In this document: piece by piece, positions 10,301 to 21,000 of the stretch
Numbering within the stretch: the stretch's first letter is position 1
Layout of the letters: each line of letters begins with the position of its first letter
From: Chitinophaga solisilvae
GTDB taxonomy: Bacteria; Bacteroidota; Bacteroidia; Chitinophagales; Chitinophagaceae
DNA: 64,000 nt
Assembly: GCF_009928525.1 (NCBI RefSeq)
Contig: NZ_JAABOK010000023.1
Span: 28,108-92,107, forward strand
Direction: 5' to 3'
Translations under genes and position numbers: made by a program
The notes under the pieces: generated by a model
What the model was told of the DNA's origin: nothing
Seen by the model: only the letters and a program-made list of their open reading frames with translations
The model's database searches: none

Positions 10301-11680
10301 CTGTACCTGGAAAAAGGCACGCAGCTGAGCGACGGCAGCAGAACCAGTACCGATCAGCGGCAGAGCATCCGTGTGATGGATGACAAAGACTGTGTACTCA
10401 TTTATCATTACTGGACACAGGGTGGTCCGCAGGGCGGAGATCATACGCAATACCGATATCAGCTGGATAACAACCAGCAGTCTGTTTCCGTGGAGCTGGA
10501 CCAGGACGGATTACTCATCAGCTATGAAGAATACTATCCTTATGGTGGTACATCTATTATTGCGGGCAGTAACCAGGTAGATGTCTCGCAAAAGATATAC
10601 CGTTACTCCGGGAAAGAATGCGACAATGCTACCGGGTTCTACTATTACGGGCAACGATATTATGTTTCATGGCTGGGCCGCTGGCTCAACCCTGATCCTG
10701 CCGGCACTATAGACGGATGGAATCTCTATGCCTTTGTGAAAGGCAACCCTGTCACCAATGTAGATGAAGAGGGGCTTGCCGCGAGGAATGCCTGGCAACG
10801 GCTCAGACCCGGCGGGATGGGTTCTTCCTGGATGCGTGCAGGCAATCCGGCCCTGACTACAGCTGCTGCCTTAACAGGCGGGCCGAGGGCAACCCTGACC
10901 TCGCGCGCTACTACTGTAGCAAAAGCCGGATCCGGCTCTGGATCCGGTTCAGGATCCGGCGCGGCGGCAGCAGCCGGTGCAGGCTCCGGAAGCGGTGGTG
11001 GCAGCGGCAGCGGATCTGCAGGCAGTGTCAGAAATTACAGTTCTTCTTCCTCCGCATCATCTGCGGCAGCAGCAGCGGCGTCTTCTTCATCTGCAGTAAT
11101 TACACCTGCGGATCTATCTAACCCGGATTATTCCGTAGGCGCATCTGCAGCGGTTTCGCTGCAGTCAGGGCTGGTACATACACCCAGCCTCGTATACTGC
11201 CGCGCCGGCGTCATCAGCGTATTCGGCATCGGAGGCTTTTATCTGTCCTCCGTAGTCTTTCACTTTGAAGGGACGCCCGATGCCATGCACGAGGCATTGC
11301 GAAGTGCACTGGTAAGACCTTCCGGCTCCTACCTGAAAGTGATGGCAGGTACTTCAGGCAATGATTCCCTGGTGCCCAATACCCCGCATGTTAACAGAGG
11401 TATGCCAATGGATCCGCTCACCGTAAAGTTACTATCGGACCTGCAGCCGGATTTAGGAGCTCAATGGCATGCTGCCACGAAGATCACCGATGCGCAAACA
11501 GCTGCCTTCCGCAGCAAATACGACAACCGCTCCATTATGCAGCGTGCTGCGGAAACATTGGGAGGATTCGGTATACAGCGACGCACAGGTATCTTCAGAA
11601 TTTCGCCGGCAGGCATTGTTTCATCCGCCGGCCTCTCCCAGCATATGATAGAGCAGCTGTTGAAAAAACCGATGGATTAA
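4397..11680 (+). CDS. Tc toxin TcB-TcC fusion with unique C-terminal region (locus 1)
   Basis: A 2427-residue protein. An SpvB-type N-terminus (about 25-340, with ADPFTGTGTY and LNLSYNSGGVNGPFG) leads into a beta-propeller with FG-GAP/VCBS-like acidic loops (DLNRDG near 390, DIDGNG near 444, DLDANG near 493, DTDGSG near 603). TcdB-middle regions and a long YD-repeat RHS shell follow. The RHS core (YYYGQRYY, GRWLNPDPAGTIDGWNLY) ends at VDEEG, residue 2126, where TcC proteins self-cleave to free the effector. Residues 2127-2427 would be that effector region: about 50 residues, a Gly/Ser/Ala low-complexity linker (2178-2233), then a globular domain I do not recognise. TcB and TcC are separate in Photorhabdus and fused here. 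No signal peptide is present. The partner TcA is the next gene, about 410 bp downstream. Confidence 0.92.
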   Translation: MNMKAPDKTKQDPLKISAIEIKPPTGGGTIKGLGDLFKADPFTGTGTYAIPIPVTAARGFEPDLNLSYNSGGVNGPFGLGFSLMLSKISVNSNKRIPRYNGTDQYLLDGNVLSAKSATAQQPNPRTATVNDITYQVTTYLTSPGIDFSLIEKWTAADTGLSFWKIVTPDNITTVYGEDDTSRVANPDDGTQIYEWLPCQSYDAKGNRIVYDYLKENNDNVPDSVYEINHNWKAGRYLNTVSYGNYQRPDKTEAFAFSIVFNYGQDATHQWPCRPDPFSYYNAGFEIRVFRLCEKIQLVHHFPDELGDPLVVKELVLQYEDVQSYTNVQFQAPSLLKSIVMNGYRKELTAPQPAPPLELGFSSFQPPVAPQFKILETDTSSIPGYLDTTGFLPVDLNRDGLPGFLYSNNTSCLYMAPLGDGRYQAPQENSSFPINKNLQRGEAVLTDIDGNGMLDLLVNAPGEMGYYPRNADGGWNNYTPFPNFPNNFHDPHMEMADLDANGKTDLLIANTGSLQIFNSLGLDGYATPTFITNTNGFPLVKTGYQQEMVTFADMFGDGLPHRVKISSGMVECWPCLGYGRFGKKITMGNPPQFNDDFDNARLFLTDTDGSGTADLVYVYPDRVELFLNQSGNTFSAPVTIHLPETFGILDRISFADILGNGTNCLVFTKISPVPKQYYYNFSGEVTLPDGTSTPSLKPYLLNVINNNLGGIQIISYCSAVKFALADKQAGQPWVTKLPFPVQVVEQITVYESFSQSRYVSRYSYHNGYYDAYTRSFKGFGMTETWDAETYESFQQSYQNPDYPVSALNQELFVPPVHTKYWFLNGCGPLAYYPLLAQFRTQYFQGDPQAYNFPDSQLPEGMDIVTTNTAYLSLAGQMIRKEVYADDDTAMAADPYQVIQTNYEVTLIQAAVPDNPAVFQVDTREVITYDYERDPQDPRVQQEFILETDPACGQPELSCIIYLPRRNQPKTYPEQYVQKGTISRNQYYDSPDDADYWLKGIPCQLQEYQLLNATCNGNYYSFEEAQSQVQDALKQVIPYLGTAPAAICAMLYSDTTTYFWDAAQQQALPAGQVTARALVHHIATAAFTNDNISSAFGDRLSADTISSLGGYAYNAASGYWENAGLIQQYYSTPESFYQASGTSSSAASLGAMATVSYDNYYLVAVNTSSYLSTDPAVVNVVSAVADYQNLQLKQIVDINDNVSQFLFDALGQLIVSTRYGRQTDGLTGGMLLYNYQQQKAEYVLRTTAPDHGPITFDSILQDEDYYLQGATSFFYYNLDGPLQNNQPLSAINLIRENYYYQGGNTVSASPVQTSVSYNDGLLRIMEKKTKATPVPEAADKWLVSDRKVFNNKGKACETYASFFSDTPDYETQDQITSLYKVPPPVITHYDPLGRIIRVDTSKGFYTKTEFSSWEKAVFDEDDTVITSVYYQQFMANYPPEPTQQEIDEKDALDKAARFNNTPMLQILDNMAHTIRTIATLENGMQPPAFIATDISGRKLCEIDPRLYASNVNSGTNYYNFRYQYPMGSETPQLIDSADAGTQKHFNNIFDLQTWSFSARSYCQVIFYDWLQRKLQLKIKLITTTGPVSSFDNFSLVEQYTYGEYATQPAGSNLRGEAYQLNDLSGVLLTTAFSLTGNLMATSRQMAKEYKTPVNWNKTVALQDKIYAFSYTFNAVSKQLTQTAPDNSVVSYSYNYQGLLTAVNLKTSEGTATAVVKSISYNAANLRTAITYGNNTNTVFTYEDTTNRLIRLLTLRTGQQPATMQDIAYTYDPVGNSTRTRDNSIEVIFSNNQQVDPLQDYNYNALYQLTTASGRQHPGINATTYRNNIADGSFMQSKFSQTPVNDGSAIENYRELYTYDDSGNLTKKQHIATSANWTQDTPVMDSCNHLNDVTYDEAGNPLYVQINDHVQLVFNCCNNLTSVPVITRPDEPDDADYYVYDSEEQRTRKVSELYATASSVTYNDTIYFNNYLYLEKGTQLSDGSRTSTDQRQSIRVMDDKDCVLIYHYWTQGGPQGGDHTQYRYQLDNNQQSVSVELDQDGLLISYEEYYPYGGTSIIAGSNQVDVSQKIYRYSGKECDNATGFYYYGQRYYVSWLGRWLNPDPAGTIDGWNLYAFVKGNPVTNVDEEGLAARNAWQRLRPGGMGSSWMRAGNPALTTAAALTGGPRATLTSRATTVAKAGSGSGSGSGSGAAAAAGAGSGSGGGSGSGSAGSVRNYSSSSSASSAAAAAASSSSAVITPADLSNPDYSVGASAAVSLQSGLVHTPSLVYCRAGVISVFGIGGFYLSSVVFHFEGTPDAMHEALRSALVRPSGSYLKVMAGTSGNDSLVPNTPHVNRGMPMDPLTVKLLSDLQPDLGAQWHAATKITDAQTAAFRSKYDNRSIMQRAAETLGGFGIQRRTGIFRISPAGIVSSAGLSQHMIEQLLKKPMD

Positions 11681-12090
11681 TAATTGCGAATTACGAATTA
11701 CGAATTGCGAATTACGAATGAGGAGCGAAGATAAAAACGAAGAGCAAAACGGAAATAACCAAATAAACAAATAATCAAATAACCAAATGAAACAACCGCT
11801 CATGTGCATTAGCTGATTAACGACTGTTTAATCAAAACCATTACACCGATCCGATGAATACACCATTGAAGAAAGAACCAAAGTAACCACGCATGCGGCC
11901 AGACTAAGCGCATGATTATCTGAAAAAAAAAGGATGCCCGTCCAGGCAATATCTGCTGGTCAGACAGCGGACAGGATTGTTATTGCAACTGACAGACAAC
12001 TTATGTCTGCAGGGATTGGCAACGTGCATCCATCCTGTATATACATTAACTGCTCAAATCCATCTGCATAAAATATTAAAAATTAATCCG
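11681..12090 (+). other. Intergenic region with repeat fragments
   Basis: The gap between the TcB-TcC and TcA genes. Positions 11681-11719 carry iterated AATTACGAATT/AATTGCGAATT words, beginning directly after the stop codon. The 24-nt core also occurs exactly at 63749-63772. Positions 11753-11789 carry CAAATAACCAAAT/CAAATAAAC words found in the outer arms of the 54762-55005 palindrome, here without an inverted partner. The remaining 300 bp up to the TcA start show no gene and may hold a promoter. Confidence 0.6.
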
Positions 12091-15000
12091 ATGATACATC
12101 AGCACCCTATCAAATTAAAAAGTAAAAAACTGGCTGCTTTTCATAAAGCCAATCCAGACTTTGACATCCTTACTTTTAATTTCATTGATGAGAAAAATGC
12201 GGACACCCTGAAGATCACAAAGGCTAAAAAAAAGGAAACGATTGAAGAACTGAAAGGCTGGCAAAGATTGTTACGCATGTGCCCCGATCAGGAAGCAGCC
12301 GAAGTGCTGATGAGTCAGCAACTGGATTCTGCCCGCAAAATCACGGCGCTCAGCCAATCGCACTTTGTGAAGAAAGTAGGCCGTAAACTGAAAGGAGGCA
12401 ATGCCACCGCCCGCAAAATATATAAACAGGCCTACGATATTAAAACCAAGGTGATGCTGCTCTGGACGAATATCAGCCAGCTACGGAAATCGCCCTACTA
12501 CGGATCCCTGGCCGCTTCGCCGGCGCCGCAGGATGTACTGGACAACTTCCAGAACCTGTCCAGCTACCAGCAGATTTTCGGTTCTCTCAACTACTGCAGC
12601 TGCCCCGAATGTAAATCCATACTCGGCCCTGCCGCCTACCTGACAGACCTGTTAAGACTGATAGACAAAGCCATTACCAAGCCTAACCCCAGTATCCCGC
12701 AGGGGCTTACCTTCAATGACAGAAGACCTGATATAGCGGAGATAAAACTCACCTGCGCCAACACCAACAACCTGGTACCCTATCTCCAGATTGTAAACGA
12801 AATTTTAGAACGCACCCTCATGCAGGCGCTCGGTGTGGATGATATTTACTTCGACCTTGTTACCCGCTACTATCCATTCAACCTGCCTTTCAATCTGCCG
12901 CTGGAACAGCTGAGGACTTATCTGGCACAGGAGAACACTTCCCTTTCGGCTATTTTCACCTCCATGGATACAGGCGCCAGCACCCTGGCCATTGCACGTG
13001 AGTACCTCGACATTTCCATTGAAGAACTCAGCAACTATAAAAAGCCGGCAGCAGCCAGTCTGCCTGCCGTGCTGACTGCCAACTACGGCCTGCCCATTAC
13101 CCAGCAGGATCTTCAGCACCTCAATGAAGTAGACACCTTCATCAAACAGGTGGGCATTCCCCTGGAAGATCTGAAAACACTGCTGTCTGAAGATCTCAAT
13201 ATTGCAGAAATTTTCAATGCGGGCGGCACCTATACCGTCACCGGCATGAAAGGTAATACCCTCGTGTTCACACAGGCAGGCAGTAACCTCACCGGTATCT
13301 GCGATTACACCACCGGCAAGGTAGTTATCGACGGCAGCCTGATTGACCAGACCATGCAGGGGGAATGGGTGCAGACAGAAGGGGGCGCCGTAACGCAGGA
13401 CTATTGTCAGTTTGTATTTGCTGACAATGCGCTCTCCTTTACCGCCAACTGGAATACAGGTATGGGAAAACCCTGGGAATCCACCACATGGGCCGGCACC
13501 AGGGATATCACCGTATCTCCCGCTGCCAGTGGTATTATCCCGCACAGCTTCTTCATCAACACCCCATTTACAGATCCGACAACATTCCTGTTCATCAGGC
13601 AGAATAAAGTAGATCCCAATAACGTATTTGATGAAATTGCCAACCAGGACATCAACACCCTGGATACGCTCAACCGCTTTATCAGGCTATCCCAGAAGCT
13701 GGAGTGGGACTACGAATCCGTCAACTGGATGTTGATGACCATCTCCTATATTAACCAGGCAGACAGAGAAATCACTGATGCCACCATCATTGAACTGGCC
13801 AAAGTAATGAAGCTGCACCGGGAATATGCGTTGCCACTGGATCTGCTGGCCAGCCTGTGGTATGATATACAAACCATCGGTATTGGCAACGGGCAGTTTT
13901 CGCAGGCCCCGTTTGACCAGGTATTCAACGGCCCGCAACAGGTGGGCTTTACAGACATTAATCCCTATCATCCCAAATATCCGGATAACTACCAGCGGTT
14001 CGTTAACCCGCTGTATCAGTCAGATGTAGTGGACTGGTACCTGAATGATACAGACAGCGCAAAATCAGCGCCCGGCAATATTATTGTATCAGGTATTCCG
14101 GTACCTACCGATTCGCTGCGCCTTATTGCAGCAGCCACTTTCGGGAACGCAGACAGCATTTCGCTGGACGTAGCCAACCTGTCTGTACTATACCGGCATG
14201 CCGTACTGGTGAAAGCGCTCAATATACAGGTCAGTGAATACATCCTGCTGCTGCAGCAGCTGAAACTGACACAATCCGGCCATGATACACTGATAGCCCT
14301 GTCGCTCACACCGGATAATGTCATCTCCATTGTAGAAAACCTGAAATGGATGCGGCAGACCGGCCTGAACGCCTTCTCTGTAAATTATCTGTGCAATGCG
14401 CAAACCAGTCAGTATGCACCTACCGGTTATGAGCCGGGCAATATCCCTGACTTTATCAATTCCCTCCATACCACCCTGGTCCGGAACCTGCTGCTGGAAA
14501 CCAGTTTCTCCGGCAATGGCATTTCTCCCAAACAATCCCAGGCTGTATTCAGCTGGATGAAAGATCCCCAGCAGGCGTATGCAGATAATACCGGATTTGT
14601 ATCCAATACCAAAGTGCTGACGATAGACGATCTTCCCGATACGCTTCCGGTACAGGGAGAAGATGATTTCACCCTCAACTTCAGCATCAAGAATATCATT
14701 GTTCATACCACGGATACCTACCGCACCAATCAGAAAAATGCCTTTATCTCCGCCATGGCATCCTTCTTCCAGGTAAAGGCGGATTATATGGCTGCCGTGA
14801 TTGCACAGACAGAAGTACTGTTTAACAACATGAACTTCCTTCCGTACTTCTTCCTGTTCAATCTCTTCTCCACACCGGCAGACAGCGTACTGGTCAAAGA
14901 CAGTACGACCATGATGGACCCCGACAAGGTAAGGGCCGTATTTGCCAGGAACAGTCTTGCCCTGCCGGAAACATTCCTTGTTTCCAACACCGGCACCGGT

Positions 15001-18000
15001 ACCTGGATCATACAGGACAGTAGTATGGTAACCATTTACTGCGCCTACCAGTTCAGCTCCGGCAGCGATATTTATTTCTATGCAGATCCCGCCCAGGGAC
15101 CGGCCAACGTGCTGCTGTTTGATTATAATTTTATTCAGGCACTGTCCAGGTTCCTGATCCTGTATCAGACACTGGAACTGAATATTGTACAGATCGCAGG
15201 CGTTACGCAGACGCCCGCTGCCTACAACCTTACCTACACTTTTAACGCCGCCACATTCCAGCTCCTGTTTCCGGCAGATAATATCATTGCGCTGGATACC
15301 TTCATGGAACAGGAAAGTGATTTCGGCGACAGAAATAATGCGCTGGTAGCCTACCTGTATAGTGTGCAGACCGCCACCGGCGACAGTTGCCCGGAATTAT
15401 GCGCCATTACAGGCTGGCATGAAGATCAGTGCCGGTACCTGTGCGATTACTTCTTCGGAAAAGATGTTAACTGCAAAACAGTCAGCCAGATTGAAAAACT
15501 GAATATCGCTTTTCACATCACCGCTATCCTGGGGATAGATGTATACTTCCTGAAACAGCTGAATGACATTGCCTCCTGGCAGGATACTGATCTGGATCAC
15601 TGGAACAACTATAAGCGCCTTGCTTCCACCCTGCTGCAGAATATCAAGGCGGTTACCGCTGTGGATGCCTGGCCCACCGTATTCAAATCTCTCAACAGTA
15701 CGCTGGAAGAAGACAAGCGTACAGCCATGCTGAACCTTACCGTGTGGGAAACAGGAAAGAAGTATCCGGATATTACCACAGCAGACAACCTGTACGAATA
15801 CCTGCTCATAGACGTAAACCAGGGAGGATGCGCGGACATATCCTATATCAAGCAGGCGCTGAATTCCGCGCAGCTGTACCTGCAGCGTTGCCGCCTGAAC
15901 CTGGAGAGGAATGCCGTTATTGACAAGGCAGACCTGCCCGATGTATTCTGGGAATGGATCATGAACTACCGGGTCTGGGAAGCCAACCGGCAGGTATTCC
16001 TGTATCCCGAAAACTACCTGGACCCCAGTCTGCGCGTTTCTAAAACAGACCTCTTCAAAGAGCTGGAGAACAACCTCAGTCAGGGTAACATCAACAAGGC
16101 AACAGTAGAAGCCGCGTACATCAACTACCTGGATTCCTTCCAGGAGCTGGCTACGCTGCAATATGTAGGCGGGTATCATTGTTACACGGAAGGCCCCGAC
16201 CATGAGCAGAGTGAGATACTGTACCTGTTTGCCAGAACCCAGTCCGTCCCCTACCAGTATTACTATATCACGCGGCAGCCGGGCGATGTATGGTCTCAGT
16301 GGAATAAGATCAACATCACCATCAATGCAGATAACATCGCTGCGGTATATGCCTTCAATAAGCTGTTTATTTTCTGGGTAGAGCTGGTGCAGACGAATGA
16401 ATCCGGTACCGACAATACCAAAGTGTCTGTTACCAAGGCTACTATCAAGACCTCCTTCTTTGATTACAGCGGCAACTGGAAGCAGCCGCAGACCATCATT
16501 GACGGGCAGGTGGTGGATGTAACACCCTATCCGGATTTTAACAGCCCGTTTAATGCGCCCATCTTCAACAGTAATAAACCCTACTTTGACCGCGTAATAG
16601 CTTTCCCGGCCACATCGGATGATTTCCTCAAAGCGGATTCCGATCCGCACAAACAGGAAAAGATTTATCTCTATTACGGACCGCTGGCAGATGTGTTGTC
16701 CTACAACCCTGCCAAAACACCCACCCCTGATCCTAATGCACAACCGCTCACCTATGCCTTTGAAAAGCAGATAGCCATAGATGACACGGTGATGAAACAG
16801 GGCGTTACCATGGGTACAGCTGGCTGCTATCCGCTGATGCCCTTCATTGTAATTGATGCGCTGCTGGAACCCAGTTTCCTGCTCAACAATAATGAGTATG
16901 TATTTCTGCAGGACGATAACATGTCAGACAACAGCGCACCGGGGTTTGCCGCTTCGGTAGTAGAACAGAAGCTGGTGCTGCAATCTTCCGCAAATACCAT
17001 GAAGGTGAACTATACAGAAGGTATGGGCCTGGATCTTATTAGCTTCCTGCAGCCTTATCCGGCCACTTCCGATTCGTTTATTACCAGGGATATTTCTGCT
17101 GCACAGTCCGCGAATATATTTACCATACTGACCACGCCGCCCAACAATGTAATTGGCTCCAACGGCATGGTCACCGCGCAGGCATTGACTATATCTATCG
17201 ACATGTATGCCATGGTGCTGTCTCTGCCAACCTTCCAGGCCAGAGAGGTACGGAATATCCTGTTTGAGCACTATTACGGCACACCATCCCTGCTCGAAAA
17301 CATTGCTACCTATAACAGTCAGATTATTCCTATCAGCAATAATCCCGGAATGTTTATTTTCTATAATAACGGTAACGGCTATCTGTTTAAAAATGAGCAG
17401 TACGGAGATATCAATGACCTGACGAAAATCAGCACGCTGCTGACGGCTGTTAACAAATATTCTTTCATCACACTGGATATAGGACAGGATGTATCGGCAA
17501 ATATTTACAAGGCATTATCTACTCCGCCCAATAATATCATCGGTACAAACGGCGTAGTAGACATACCGGCGGCGCTGAATGCGCAGACAACCATGATTGC
17601 GCTCCTGTGCAGCATTTCCATAGAGCAGGCCAACGAAGTAAAAAACATCCTGGTTTCTTCTTCGCTGACAGGCATCAGCTACATGAGTGGTAACTATGTG
17701 TATGTAACACCCAGCTCCTTTGTTACAGGAGACATCAATGAGGCAACCTCCGAACGGGTGTACAAGGTGCTCAGCACGCCGCCCAACAAGCTGATCTCCA
17801 ATAACGGTATAGTAGACATCGGCCTGGCCAGCAGGGTAACACCGGATATGATTGCAGCGCTGACGGGTTTGTCTACTGCACAGGGCACAGAGATACTGGA
17901 TATACTGCTGACACCGGACCAGGATAGTGTGCCCGGCAAGTTTACAGAAGACGATAACATCTACACCCTGCACTTCAAGGTAGACCGGCTGAGTACCGGC

Positions 18001-21000
18001 GCTATCCGGAAACTGAGCAGCATTCTGTTTACAGAAGGCATTGACCAGATGCTGGCCCTGTCGTCACAGCAGGCGCCCGAAAATGTAGATGCCTATTTTG
18101 ATCAGATGGAACCTACCGACCAGGTGGAAGCCCCCGATATTCAGTTTGAGGACCAGGTGAATTTCAAGGGGCCTTACGGCGAATACTACTGGGAACTATT
18201 CTTTCATGGGCCCATGCTGGTATCCAAAGTACTGAACAACAACCTGCAGTTCCGCGATGCCGAAAGCTGGATGCAATACATCTTCAATCCGACGGCCAAC
18301 ATGGATACGCTGGGACCGGACTCCTTCGTGGTACAGAATATCTCTCCCACCTTATCCGAACATATATTCACCACGCTGACCACGCCGCCGAATGACCTGA
18401 TTAACAAAAACGGTATGGTGCAAAAATCTGCCTTAACCATTTCTCCGGAAATGCTGGCCAGTGTGCTGACAGTTTCTATCTTACAGGCTATTGAGGTAAA
18501 GAATATACTTGTCAACAATTACCTCATTTCTCCGCTTTACTCCTACTGGCAGTTCCAGCCGTTCCGCGAGCATACGCTGCAGCCCTTGTCGGAACAACTG
18601 ACAGACCCCGCGCAGATATACGCCTACAATATGCATCCGCTGGATCCTCATGCCATAGCGCGACTGAGGATAGGCGCATATGAAAAGGCCACCGTCATGC
18701 AGTACATAGAGAACCTGATTAACTGGGGTGACAGCGAGTACCGGTTGTATACCTGGGAATCCATTACCGCAGCGCTGATGCTCTATATTTATGCATACGA
18801 CCTGCTGGGACCAAGACCGGTAGACATGGGCGAGCAACCGCCGGAATTCCCCGTCAACTTCAATGAGATCCTGTCGAAGTACGGCGATACCACCGGCGGT
18901 ATTCCTCAATTCCTGATAGATATGGAAAATGCGATATCGTCCTCTCTCCCGCCGGTATTGCCGCCTACAGGCAAAGATGTGCCGTACAATGATATAGAAG
19001 CCTACTTCTGCATACCTGAAAACGATACGTTCACCACCTACTGGGATGTGATAGACAACAGGTTGTATAATATCCGGCATTGCCTCAATATAGACGGTGT
19101 ACCGCAGCCGCTGCCGCTCTTTGATCCGCCGCTCAACCCGATGGACCTGGTCAAGGCAGCAGCATCCGGCAACAATATCCTGAATCTTACCTCGCTGGTG
19201 CAGCCCAATGTTCCGGCCTACCGTTTCAGCAGTATGCTGGAGCTGAGCAAGTCGCTGACCAATACGCTGACAGAGCTGGGCAATGAATTGCTCTCCGCAC
19301 TGGAGAAAAAAGATGCACAGGGATTACAGCTGCTACAGGCCGTCAATGAAATCAATATCCTCAATCTCACCACACAGATCAAGCAGCAGCAGATTATAGA
19401 TGCGCAGGCGCAGCTGGGCGCCATGCAGGAAAACCTGCAAGGAGCACAGTACCGGCAGCAATACTACGCCGGGCTGCTGGCTGCCGGGCTGAATTCCTAT
19501 GAAATTGCCGACATCGCACTGCGTACTTCCGCCATTATACCACAGGGCATCGCCATCGGTATCAACGGGGTATCTATTGCAGCATACCTGGCGCCAAATA
19601 TTTTCGGGCTGGCAGACGGCGGTATGGAATTCGGTAACGCAGTGATGGCGGGTGCCAGCATCAGCAGTATCACGGCAGAAATACTGAATCAGAATGCCGG
19701 CATTGTGGCTACCGCCGGCAATTATGCCCGCCGTATCGAAGACTGGGAATTCCAGAAAACAAACGCCGAATATGAAATAGCACAGCTCTCTGAGCAGATA
19801 ACATCCTATCAGGCACGCATTGCCATCGCCCAGCAGGACCTGATCATCAATCAGAAAAGTATTGACCAGCAACAGACCGTAGATACCTATCTGAAGAATC
19901 AGTTCACCAATCAGGATCTGTATCAGTGGATGATTTCCAGGCTGTCTTCCCTGTTTTTCCAGACTTACAATCTGGCGCTGAATGCAGCCTTACAGACACA
20001 GGCCGCCTATCAGTTTGAGCTGAATACCAGCAACCAGCTGATTACGTTCAACTACTGGGATAATCTGTACAAAGGGCTGCTGGCGGGCGAATCGCTGATG
20101 TTATCCCTGCAGCAGATGGAAACATCCTTCACTTACGGTAACACCCGTACGTTTGAAATCGAAAAAACCATCTCTGTACTGCAGAATTTCCCGGAAGCAT
20201 TCCTGCAGTTCAAATGGGGTAACAACGGAGGTACACAGGGCGTGCTGGACTTTGTGCTGAGTGAGCAGCTGTTTGACTTTGATTATCCGGGTCAGTACTG
20301 CCGGAAGATAAAATCTATTTCTGTTTCCATTCCGGCGGTGATAGGGCCTTATCAGAATCTGAATGCCACGCTGACACAGAATTACAACTGGGTGATACAG
20401 CTGCCGGACCTGGATGCCGTGAAGTTTGTCATCTCCAAAACCACGCCCGGCAGTGGCCTTAGCCCCAAAGAGCCGGGGTCTGATGTGCTGCGCCAGAACT
20501 GGGTACCGGGACAAGCCATTGCCCTGTCCAAGGGAGTAGATGACAGCGGCCTGTTCACGCTGAACTTCGACGACGAAAGATACCTGCCGTTTGAAGGTTC
20601 CGGCGCTATTTCCGCCTGGACATTAAATCTTCCTCCGGATACCAACCGGATCAATTTCAACAGCATCTCCGATATTATCATCACCGTAAGATATACCGCC
20701 AAAAACGGCGGCAGCAACTTTGCGAACCAGGTGAAAGGTGTTTACAAGAGCATGCAGACCCCGAGCGGCAATTATACCAAAGCCAAAACCTTTGACCTTG
20801 CGCAGGCTTTCTACAGCAACTGGGTAAAATTGTTTGCTGCTCCCGTAAATGGCATACAGGAAATCACCTTCCCGCTCACAGATAATTACTGGCTGACTAA
20901 CCTCGCCAATGTCAAGGTCGATAAACTGGCCGTACAGCTGGAAGTGGCCGCCGGCACAGCTATCAGCGGTGCATCTTTCCTGCAGCTGAAAACAGATAAA

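Noticed and set aside
10928..11095. Short repeated GGATCCGG-type units considered as a CRISPR or minisatellite.
   Set aside because: They encode the Gly-Ser-Ala linker in frame. Units are irregular and there are no spacers.
15397..16743. A 448-codon open frame on the minus strand inside the plus-strand TcA gene, and similar long antisense frames in the other Tc and receptor genes (for example 59956-61101 plus).
   Set aside because: They lie opposite genes with clear homology, have no domain pattern of their own and start inside coding sequence. They reflect codon bias in the true frame.
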